Source of the DNA: Adineta ricciae
Taxonomy: Eukaryota > Rotifera > Eurotatoria > Adinetida > Adinetidae
Length of the DNA stretch: 64,000 bases
Direction of reading: 5' to 3'
Assembly: GCA_905250025.1 (NCBI GenBank)
Contig: CAJNOJ010000088.1
Span: 1-64,000, forward strand
The position numbers were made by a program, and so were the translations under genes. The notes below the pieces were generated by a model. That model saw only the letters and a list, made by a program, of their open reading frames with translations. It was not told the origin of the DNA and ran no database searches. Below are positions 32,735 to 41,561 of the stretch, in pieces; within the stretch, counting starts at the first letter, position 1; every line of letters begins with the position of its first letter.

Positions 32735-32745
32735 NNNNNNNNNNN
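32735..32745. other. Assembly gap (11 n)
   Basis: A run of 11 ambiguous bases joins an SDR fragment on the left to an unrelated gene tail on the right. Confidence 0.95.
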
Positions 32746-32891
32746 ATACACAAGATAGTGGAATGTATGTCAATCCATGGAATGGACATGTTGGTGTTGA
32801 ACGTGAGATCGACTTCACTCCACTAGATGCACTTCACTTTCAACCATACACTGGAGTTCCTGCATCCATTCGCCAACACTATATCAGTTAG
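32746..32891 (+). CDS. C-terminal part of unknown protein (5' truncated, second direct copy)
   Basis: Open from the gap, encoding TQDSGMYVNPWNG... to IRQHYIS. The DNA is closer to the inverted copy at 18466 (about one difference in the last 25 bases) than to 29816. An AATAAA near 32937 is shared with the first direct copy. Confidence 0.55.
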
Positions 32892-33606
32892 AATATAAAT
32901 TGTATATAATGAAATGTATTTTTTTATTTGTAATGAAATAAACTTAGAAACAAAGACGAAAACTAGTTCTTCTCTCTGTGATAAGTAGGCGAAATTGAAA
33001 ATTTTATGAAATCCATTTTAATTCTACAGGCAGAATAGTTTGGTGAGTGACTGTTTTCATTCTCTTACATTAACAACAGTCTCTAATCTGATATTCATAG
33101 ATGTTTTTCTTTCTGGTTTTTTCCTGAAACTGTTGTTGCGAGGAAGGAGGAAGTAGCTTTTCTGCGCAAAAGAAGCCGTAAAGCATGCAATAACATGTTG
33201 TGTTTAAAACTCAGTTCACTACAAGCATCAAACTCTTTTCTTTGCATTTTTTAAGTAAACGAAGGAAAATACAAACGCTGATGTTTGTTCAGCAGTGAAC
33301 TAGGTAGGTATTATAGCTCAACTGAAACTGTTCTCACAATTACAAATTCTTCGTGAAAATATTTGCAAAGGTATAGGAAGTAATTCGTATGTTTACTTTC
33401 GGGCAGATATGCGTCCGCGAATTATGCGTTCGTTGCGATATACCAGCGCGTGAAGAGAAATTGAGGTAGCTACGGCTGTGTCGGAGTTGCCGATGAATTA
33501 TTCCTGACAAACCTTCACACTGTTGAAAAACAGTAAATAAGAATAGGAAAAAATCATTCGCATCAAAAATAATTTGAGCAAGCAAGTATTGCGCAAACAC
33601 TTTCCT
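32892..33606. other. Intergenic region with 95-base copy-specific segment
   Basis: Bases 33374-33468 are absent from piece D. The segment is bordered by the 4-base repeat GGTA (33370-33373 and 33465-33468) and has no inverted ends. No gene is seen. Confidence 0.45.
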
Positions 33607-34617
33607 ATGTTGGAAAATTCCCGCTCTTCACATAACTCTGTAGTCATTTTTGTCGAAATCAGGACTCACAGTAAAATCATAGTGTCGTCATTGTTACAGG
33701 TTTTTATTGATAAAGTGGCTTCATCGATCTTTTTTAAAATGACGCTTATGCAAACAAAACGTGTTTTGTCGCAGAAATTTCCAATGCATCATTCCACTTG
33801 TATGGTGTTAGCAGTAAAATCAGAAGATAGGTATTCATACTTACTCTCGAGTATTTCTTTTTCAGATAAGAGTAACCTACTTGAAAATTATAGACAATTA
33901 TTAGCTAAGCCTATGCCGATTTTGTACGATCAAAAAAGAAAAATGGTCGCGCACGTTGGGCACTCGAAATGCGATCACGTTGCGGACAAACTTGACGGCG
34001 TGAAACTGCATCAGAATCAACCGAAGAGTTTCATTAAAACACCTTGTTCGAATATCGATGTACAACAACATGCAGAACATTCTGTAAACATACAAGAAAG
34101 AGATCATGTTATGGTCGCAATCATCATGGACCCAGATATTACATTTCCGGCTGTTGACGCCAGTATCGCTCAGACAAAAGTGTATCAAGACGAAGAACAA
34201 ATGCTATCTGACTTAAATCAGTCAAACGTTTGTGCTCCGCTCGTGGTTATATCTTCGACACCGCCTGAGAATATTTTATCGGAGGCTCGCTTACTGCACT
34301 TCTTCTGCATGTATGGATCGGAAAAATTGGTTACGCATCCGATTGTAATACCTTCCAAAATGATCTGCATTAATTCAGAAGATCATCTGCGCAACCAATT
34401 GTACCAAAAACTGGGACAGTACTATCGAGACATCGCCTATCACGCATTTGCAACGAATTCTAGAAGTCAAAGAGACATTGAGTGTTTACTCGATAAATCG
34501 ACTCAATGCTACAAACTACTCGAAGATGATGCTCGTGCGGTGCTGAACCGTTATGCCAAACTGTTGGCCGCAGACTCCAAATTAAATCAGTCAAGTAAAA
34601 ATCCAAGTCACACTTAA
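33607..34617 (+). CDS. Unknown protein, first member of the gene pair (copy 2)
   Basis: From the ATG at 33607 this reads 336 codons without interruption (MLENSRSSHNSVVIFVE...), merging with the frame seen at 30673-31608. Copy 1 differs by one base near 30650, which breaks this longer reading. The ATG used at 30673 in copy 1 is GTG here, so the shared start may be upstream or reached by splicing. No domain is recognised; the C-terminal third is helical and charged. Confidence 0.5.
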   Translation: MLENSRSSHNSVVIFVEIRTHSKIIVSSLLQVFIDKVASSIFFKMTLMQTKRVLSQKFPMHHSTCMVLAVKSEDRYSYLLSSISFSDKSNLLENYRQLLAKPMPILYDQKRKMVAHVGHSKCDHVADKLDGVKLHQNQPKSFIKTPCSNIDVQQHAEHSVNIQERDHVMVAIIMDPDITFPAVDASIAQTKVYQDEEQMLSDLNQSNVCAPLVVISSTPPENILSEARLLHFFCMYGSEKLVTHPIVIPSKMICINSEDHLRNQLYQKLGQYYRDIAYHAFATNSRSQRDIECLLDKSTQCYKLLEDDARAVLNRYAKLLAADSKLNQSSKNPSHT

Positions 34618-34834
34618 GTTGTGAACATTACATGGATATTTGACAGACTATTTTATTCTTGAATGTAACAGTGTTTTTAAATAGTGGATCATAAAATTAG
34701 CACCTCATAGAATGCACGTCTTCTGATAATGAAATATACTCATATGACCATTAGATATACCTTTTTTTAGAAGTTTTCTCCTCTGCATCGGTTGAAATTC
34801 TATCGGATCCACTCGACATCAAGATAACAACAGC

Positions 34835-35534
34835 ATGGTAAGTTTACACAAAGTTAGAACAGCTCCTCTACATCAGGAAGAAAATTAGTTGAACAAAACT
34901 CTAGTACGATGCTGCTAGTACTAAATGTAGTGTTTCAGAACGTTCCTCTCTTTATTTTTAGGCAATGCAATTAGGGAATGCAACGCCACTTCCTGCGCCT
35001 TTCGATGATCAACCCACTACAATAGTATTCGATGAAAACAGACGCATTGCTGATCCTAATGCAGCTCTAGCACCGTTCAATGGTATTGTCAATTACGTTT
35101 TGCTGCATGCCAATTTCGTTGAACAACTAAGTACACCCCACAAATGGTTTAATGTTGTGATGATCTTTCCGCATATGAATGAACAAGAGGTTTACCAGTT
35201 TGTCCAAGGACATGTACTGACTCATCGTAGTGCAGAATTATTCCATATATTCTCCACTAATAATGATGCAAATCAATTACGAGCTCTCTGCCGTGCGAAA
35301 CTTGCTTCCCATGATTCAGTTAGAAATATGAATACGATGCGAATACGTGAAATTTGTGCGCAAACAAATGACCTTAACATTGAATATTGCGAACAATATC
35401 GCCTCCAACACGAAAACGCTGGTGACATCGGCATAGCAAATCTCTTTGCTACTCAGAGGGATCAGCGCATTGGCTTACAACTCCAATACAATGCAATACT
35501 ACGAAGAGAAATCCGACAACGGTCTTTCTCGTAA
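34835..35534 (+). CDS. Unknown protein, second member of the pair (copy 2)
   Basis: ATG at 34835-34837, 124-nt intron (34838-34961), exon 2 to the stop at 35534; 191 residues. Splice sites are identical to copy 1. Amino-acid differences are few (for example TNRHIADHN to ENRRIADPN). No family is recognised. Confidence 0.55.
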
Positions 35535-35619
35535 TATCATACATTATTTCAAACTATTCAATATGCTACAATTGCTTTCTAACTCAGTTCTTTTGTTTAT
35601 TAGTTATAGATTTCTCCTT

Positions 35620-36570
35620 TTAATTTTTCATATATGGAGTATATTGCGGTCGATACTTAATTTCCGTCGGACAGACATTGTAAGGTGTTCGTAGAACATA
35701 GAGAACACCTTCAGCAATGTCTTCTGACTGAATGCATTTGTCCAAATTTAATTTTTTCGCATCTTCACCTTGAATCATGGGTGTGTTGACGAAACCGGGC
35801 ATGATTGAACATACTTTGATACCGTACTCACGAACATCTAAAAGACATGAAATTCGAAGTCAACGAAAAGCCTGATGTCGTACCGACACATTCTTACCTT
35901 CATAAATTGATCCAAGAAATCCATTCACGCCCCATTTACTTGCATGATATTGAACTACGCCACCACCAGTCATCTTGAATACAAAAATAAAATTCTCATA
36001 AAAATTACCTGCATTTCGAACTCACCGTTGCTGCTAATGATGAAATTGTGATTATAGCACCATGTTTCAATTCTTTCATCATTGGTAGACATCGTCCTGT
36101 TAGTCGCATTAAATTCACCAAATTCACCATCATAACCTCTTCCCACATGTCTACAAGATCTTTTCCGGATGGTGTTTTCTCTTCGGTGGACGGTACACGT
36201 TCACCAAAAGTACCAGCGTTATTGATCAAAACATGTAATTTGCTTTCGAACACTTGCTGAATTTGTTTACATGCATCCTCCACTGATTGTTTCGATGACA
36301 TATCGCATACTATTACATGCGCTTGAACGCCGTGTGTCGAACATTCTGATGCTAATTTTTCTAAAGCATCACGTGAACGAGCCAGTAGAGCAACATTACA
36401 TCTAAAAAATGACCTATTTATTGAAAAAAACGGAAATGTAAAATTAGTAGCTTATTATACCCTTGTTTGGCTAATGTTAGTGCCACTACGTTTCCAATAC
36501 CACTGCTCGCGCCCGTGATCACAGCATTTTTATTGTGTAAATCGAATACGCCTCGATACTGTTCAGACAT
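35620..36570 (-). CDS. Short-chain dehydrogenase/reductase (classical SDR)
   Basis: Four exons: 36570-36461, 36401-36026, 35973-35898 and 35837-35620. The introns are 59, 52 and 60 nt, all GT..AG, giving 259 residues. The protein has the NAD(P)-binding TGASSGIG, the structural NNAG, the catalytic Ser in ITISSLAAT, the YHASK active site and PGFVNTP. It should oxidise or reduce an alcohol/carbonyl in the cytosol; the substrate cannot be told from sequence. The C-terminus is short and has no membrane segment. All key residues are present. The 3' end is duplicated at 32611-32734. Confidence 0.9.
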
Positions 36571-36806
36571 TTTTACCACTATTTATTTAACCTAATAAAA
36601 GCTTTATAAAAACTCATTCCACGTTCCCCTATGCCTCTATATTCTCATGTTGATATAGTCGTACGAATTCGCTGTATTCGTAACCACAAGTACCGACATC
36701 TATCCGCACATGAATATCTCACCTGATCGATATAGACCTTCCTTCTTTTTAAATTTTATTTTCAAAACGAAAAAGACAACATCGATGTTTTCAAAGTCCT
36801 GACGTC
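36571..36806. other. Intergenic region between SDR and GPCR genes
   Basis: About 236 bases upstream of the SDR start and downstream of the GPCR stop. No site is recognised. Confidence 0.35.
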
Positions 36807-37814
36807 CTATAATACTGACGTTTGATTTTGTCCCACTGGATGCAGATATACAGGAACTACAACTCTTCGTCTAACACAACTGCGCATGATTTGACGAAGT
36901 TCTTTACGAAAAATCGTGCTCGACAGAATGTGCATATAGAAACTACTTGAATGCGCAAAATAAGTCAAACCACCCACGATTTGTAAAGCTAGATTTTCCT
37001 GTGCAAGCCGGTACGTGGTTTTGGTTAGGTTTGCTGTAAATGATGAATATAATCGATAAGCAGAAAATGGCACAGTGCAAATAATGATTACCATAACTTG
37101 AGCAGTCAACATGCGTAAAATCGCAGCGTCGCTTCGTTTGAACGTTTGAACATTTCGAATAGCTATGGGAGCGATCCGAGCGCGTTGACGGATATTTCTC
37201 ACTGTTAGACAGCCAAAAATAACCATTATAAATGAAGGCAGCAGCGAATAGAAAAGCATATACCAAAAATTTAAAAATGATCGATAGAAGCCACTTTGAC
37301 CATTACACAATGGTGTAATCGTACCGAATTTATTAGGTACATAACTGATCTCGTAATATACAATCATATGACAATAGAGAATGAACATGATCACACTAAT
37401 TATTCTGATTGCCCATTTTGCTGACTCCGCTGAACTCATTTGACGCAGAAAAGCATGCGATGAGCTATGTAAATAACGATCTATTGTTGCTAGAGCAATT
37501 AACCAGCAAGATATCGAACGTATGGTGTAAATAAAAAATGTTTGTATTTTGCAATAGCCAAGATTATAATTGGCTGCTTCTAGATTGTAATTATTTGACA
37601 GAAGACGCATCGGTATGACAATGAGGACAATGAATAGATTGTACCATGATGCCGAGAAAAAGTAGAAAGAACATGGTTGACGACATAGCTTAGGTCGCGC
37701 GAGAATAAGCAAGTTGAACGCAAGACCAATGATACCCAAAACAAAATTGACAACTGACAAAATATAAAATGTTGTTGCTGCTGTTGTGTTGATTTCTGCA
37801 GTGGAACTGTCCAT
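36807..37814 (-). CDS. Rhodopsin-type seven-transmembrane receptor (orphan GPCR)
   Basis: A single-exon frame of 335 residues. It has an N-glycosylation site (NTT) in a short extracellular N-terminus and seven hydrophobic segments. There is a Cys at the start of TM3, DRY at its cytoplasmic end (ATIDRYLHSS), and a basic third loop (RQRARIAPIAIRNVQTFKR). TM7 lacks a clear NPxxY (it reads SSSFYMHILSS), and a cytoplasmic tail follows. Overall it resembles the large peptide-receptor-like families of rotifers and other spiralians. The ligand is unknown. The lack of NPxxY suggests atypical activation. Confidence 0.85.
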   Translation of the reverse strand: MDSSTAEINTTAATTFYILSVVNFVLGIIGLAFNLLILARPKLCRQPCSFYFFSASWYNLFIVLIVIPMRLLSNNYNLEAANYNLGYCKIQTFFIYTIRSISCWLIALATIDRYLHSSSHAFLRQMSSAESAKWAIRIISVIMFILYCHMIVYYEISYVPNKFGTITPLCNGQSGFYRSFLNFWYMLFYSLLPSFIMVIFGCLTVRNIRQRARIAPIAIRNVQTFKRSDAAILRMLTAQVMVIIICTVPFSAYRLYSSFTANLTKTTYRLAQENLALQIVGGLTYFAHSSSFYMHILSSTIFRKELRQIMRSCVRRRVVVPVYLHPVGQNQTSVL

Positions 37815-38409
37815 CGATGTTTTGACAATATTTTCTAGGAAGTCTTTCCAAGAATAATTTATTTCTTCCGGAAATAAAAAAAATGCTCTTAAAGTATTTC
37901 TGGTAGTGCAAAATCCTCGAACTAAAATTCCATTTAATGAGTCTTCTATGACATCTGTTGAAGTGTTCTCCTATTAACCATACAGTCGTGCTCTAGTACC
38001 TGCTTATGAGAACATTCATAAAAACTTATTTGTCTGCTCAATAATCTAACATTCAATTAGATATTATAATTATCACTAGGTGTATTTAGTATTTATCTAT
38101 GTCAACGAAAGCAGTTTAATTACATGATATGAGTTCAAATGCATCCTTCGCGTTCCTTTTTCTTTTTCTTTCATTCTCTAGTTTCTATTGATGTCTAATA
38201 TGTAACTTATGGTGATTAAACATATCCTTTAGCGTAATGTCTATTCTTTATATTTACTTAGAAGAATCGAATCTATCTGTATACATACTTCAACATATAC
38301 AATGACCTTCATCGCATGTGAATCTCTTTGTATATATACCAGTTACACGAAAGAAAAAGAATCATATTCGATACGCAGAATTTGTCGATCAATACATACG
38401 AAATAAGCA
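37815..38409. other. Intergenic region with TATA-like site
   Basis: Divergent spacer between the GPCR and the small secreted protein. A TATATATA stretch near 38331-38338 lies about 75 bases upstream of the ATG at 38410 and could be its promoter. No gene is seen. Confidence 0.35.
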
Positions 38410-38775
38410 ATGAAATTCTCATTGATTCTGATTACAACAATTCTCCTCATCAGCATTGTTCATTCGCATTCGTATTCTTTGACCTCTCTTCTGAGAAAAC
38501 GCACGACTGATGATACAAACATACACAAAGCATCATGCATAGTAGTCGCTGAATTTTTGATGGACTTATTCAACGATCCGGATCTACATTTATCATCGAA
38601 ACAGATGCGTCTGATACCAACACTAAATATAAGAAAACTTCGTCGACGCGGATTCCTCGACGATGATTGTCCACCGGAATATCAAAAGTGGTTCATGGAT
38701 TTAATTCCATTTGAAGAACTTCTCTCAACAAAACAATTACAAATACTCAAATCAAAGTTATGGTTCACAGAATAA
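38410..38775 (+). CDS. Small secreted protein
   Basis: A single-exon frame of 121 residues with a clear signal peptide (MKFSLILITTILLISIVHSHS) and a mature part with only two cysteines. There are dibasic or polybasic runs (LLRKR, LRRR) that could be processing sites, which would fit a secreted prohormone-like precursor, though no amidation motif is seen. No family is recognised. A polyadenylation-type AATAAA follows near 38845. Confidence 0.6.
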   Translation: MKFSLILITTILLISIVHSHSYSLTSLLRKRTTDDTNIHKASCIVVAEFLMDLFNDPDLHLSSKQMRLIPTLNIRKLRRRGFLDDDCPPEYQKWFMDLIPFEELLSTKQLQILKSKLWFTE

Positions 38776-39164
38776 GAAAAATACTCGCTTTCACTTGACA
38801 TTTTTCAAACATTTTTTTTTATAATAGACCTTTTTCGAACCAAAAATAAACGTTTGCTTTATCGTTAACAATATCACAATTCGATCGGTTGAATCTTGTC
38901 TGTTAATTCTCTTGCCGTGCCATCACGATAGTCGGACACATTGTTTCTACTACTATCATGTGTAAATTTTCCAAAAGAGGCATATTTTCTAAGATTAGTT
39001 CAATCGTTTTATCCAATGATTGAATGAATAATTACTTAAGGTTAACCAGTGACTTTTTGTAGAAATTATTCGAGTTCTAAATTGAGTAGTTAATTTAAAT
39101 GATTGCATATGGCCGCATTTCTCCAATATTCTGTTGCACTTTTAAATATTCGTTTTTGCATCAT
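38776..39164. other. Intergenic region
   Basis: Lies downstream of the small secreted gene and before the F-box relic on the opposite strand. No feature is recognised beyond the AATAAA. Confidence 0.35.
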
Positions 39165-39637
39165 CTAGCAACACATATCCGGTATATGTTCGAGCAAATA
39201 AAGAAAATTATCCGATGTCATTGTTAAAGGACAGCTCATTTCTAAATGTCGTATATTAGTTAACGCATGCATCCAATGTATGGAGTGAAAGTCATTTGTA
39301 ATCAGCAAATTCTGAACATTAATTCTGCAGATATCGTCACTCGGTTCGACAAATGTGCCTTGTAAAGTTGTTAATGTTTCAAGTGATTCGTTCGATCAGA
39401 TGTAATGATTTACATTGTTTCGTATTTGAATTTATTGATGCACTTCAAATCTAAATGCTTGCTGTATTGGAAGAGAAGAGATTCGAATCGAGAGTTCAAC
39501 TTCGGAAATGCAAATATCACACCGACGTCGTTCAGATATGAAACGATTTCAACAAATAGTTTATTCGATAAGTCTTCTAAATATGCTGAACATATTCGTA
39601 GTTGTCGTTCTCGTCCCATTTACTTTGCAACAACAAC
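39165..39637 (-). pseudogene. F-box / LRR relic with internal deletion
   Basis: The minus strand begins with an F-box (LEDLSNKLFVEIVSYL...FAFPKLNSRFESLL) and soon hits stops. After a short gap it continues with a C-terminal LRR piece (ESLETLTTLQG...HWMHALTNIRHLEM...DNFLYLLEHIPDM) that lines up with the middle-to-end part of the F-box protein at 53407-55177. Several hundred codons that should lie between are missing. An internal deletion of a duplicated F-box gene is the simplest reading. Confidence 0.6.
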
Positions 39638-39959
39638 AAATGAAAACATACAACATGTTGCATGGCACTAGCGAAAAGGTGAATTTATTTCAGATTCTTT
39701 TTACATGAAACTCAATATTATCAACGTAACATAAGGTGAAGTTCTTGTTGAAGGTGACACTAGTTTTCAGGTATTGGATCGTTCCGCATACGAACCTATA
39801 CGAATGCTCGATCTGCTCCCATTTAATCGTTTTCGCGCTTGATCTAATTAATATCTAAGAAAACAAATTGAGAGTTAACACAGTCGTTCATACGTGACAC
39901 ATTTGCTATTTTTTCTTGATTATCACTTACAGGGATTGAAAACTCTCGTTCGTAAAGTG

Positions 39960-41260
39960 TCATTTTCCGTTGACACCGAAACCCGCATATTTGAATGCAC
40001 AAAATCCAACTAGCGGATTTTGCATTCTTAAATCAACATTACTGGCATACAATAAAGTCAGTCCATCCCGATTGAATCTATCTTCTTCGACGTTTCCATT
40101 GACTACTGGATTTGACTGATCGCTCAGCAAAGTTCCATTTGGGAGAGTAATATCATGAATTCGGACGATAGTATCGAAAATACTGAAATCGACAGTTAAA
40201 TTTGTCAAATTCATCCCATGCAATGCAATGCCCTTCAAATGAGAACTGTGGAAATGTGAGTCAGAAAGAGAACCTTATAAAACTCGATATTATACAGCTT
40301 GAAATCGTTGAGATGTGAATATGACATATCGGACATTTCAATACTGGTATTATGTATTGTCGTATGATGAAAATACGATCGTCGCAATGTTACATAGGTG
40401 AGACCACGAGATCTGTCATTGCGACCTGTTATTCGTCGAAAAGTGCTGCCAGATATATTCACGTTATCAAAATTTGACGATTTGTTGAACTGACAATCTT
40501 TTAATAATGAATGTTTCAAAGTAACATTTGTAAACGTTGGGCGAATAAATCTGGCGTTGTCCATTGTAGCGTTTCGGAAATCGATTCCGTCAAAATTACA
40601 CTCGTTAATTTAGCTCCATGGATGAAAAGTTGATATTCAAATGTGACACGATCGAATTTCATATCGTTCAGAATCGACCCATTGAAATTCGTGACTCCTT
40701 TGAACACACACCACGTAAATGTTATATTCCACAAATTAACTAATTGTATAGCCAAGGAATGGAATTCATATGCACCCGTCACAGGACTTTCGATTATGAT
40801 GTTTCGCAAGTCAGCACCTGATAATATATCTCTTTTGCCGAAAGTTGACAATAATCCATTCTCATACAGAAATATACATAGATAACTTCGTCTGTCGCTG
40901 TCAATGGATCTTAATGTGATGAATGTTTTGTTGCCGTGCGCGGTCCTCATCGCGGTTCTCTTCGACAATTTGACGATCTTGAATCTTCGTTTCATTTGCA
41001 ATGAATATGTTTGCCCTAACCAGATCCCAGTCTTTTGTTTGGGCTAAGGCCGCTAATTCAAGTTCGTGTTCGCGTATAAAGTTTGCTATCTCGAGATCTT
41101 TTTCTCGTGTTGCATTGACCAATTGTTCGTCTTGCTCGCGATTTTCTTTAGCAATCTCCATTTGTTGCACGTAAGATACCACAGTGAAGATGGTGATCAT
41201 CAGTGGAACGAATGTAGAGAGAAGTAGTTTAAGCAATGATATCCAGTTCAGCTTGGCCTA
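39960..41260 (-). pseudogene. Membrane protein with coiled coil and pentapeptide-like repeats, frameshifted
   Basis: In order on the minus strand: a transmembrane segment (NWISLLKLLLSTFVPLMITIF, about 41245-41185), a charged coiled coil of Glu-Asn-Arg repeats, and a linker. Then come pentapeptide-like repeats alternating a hydrophobic residue with A/N(F/L) (for example DILSGADLRNIII, CNFDGIDFRNAT, NARFIRPTFTNVTL), ending near 39960. The frame changes at about 40930 and 40600, and again around 40250 where no good splice pair fits. It is either a decayed gene or one with sequencing indels. Intact relatives would form a type II membrane protein with a right-handed beta-helix outside. Confidence 0.5.
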
Positions 41261-41561
41261 CTGTTTAACTTTTTTCGATTTAGACGAAACACTCTCTGAT
41301 CGACTCTTTGCTCGAAAGTTTCGACATCGCCGCATATTAAAATATTGTTTGAAAGCGAAAAGGATCTAACTTCGAATAATTTGAAACTCAAAAACAAGAT
41401 CAATATTGGAGTCATGTTAATCATTCTAGAGTCATATTGACACACTTAATTGATATTCGAATTATATTTATTTAGAAAAAAAAACGCACTCGTTCGCATC
41501 GCATCAACATTGATAAATATGTCACAGTGTTTGGAAATGTCAACATGACGTTGATGCGATT

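Larger units (their letters stand above)
32746..35743. repeat. Second duplicated block, second copy (start of piece E)
   Basis: Counterpart of 29834-32734 in direct orientation. Beyond 35743 the sequence continues into the full SDR gene and single-copy DNA, so this is the anchored copy. Confidence 0.92.

Noticed and set aside
36048..36260. 70-codon plus-strand frame
   Set aside because: Shadow of the second SDR exon.
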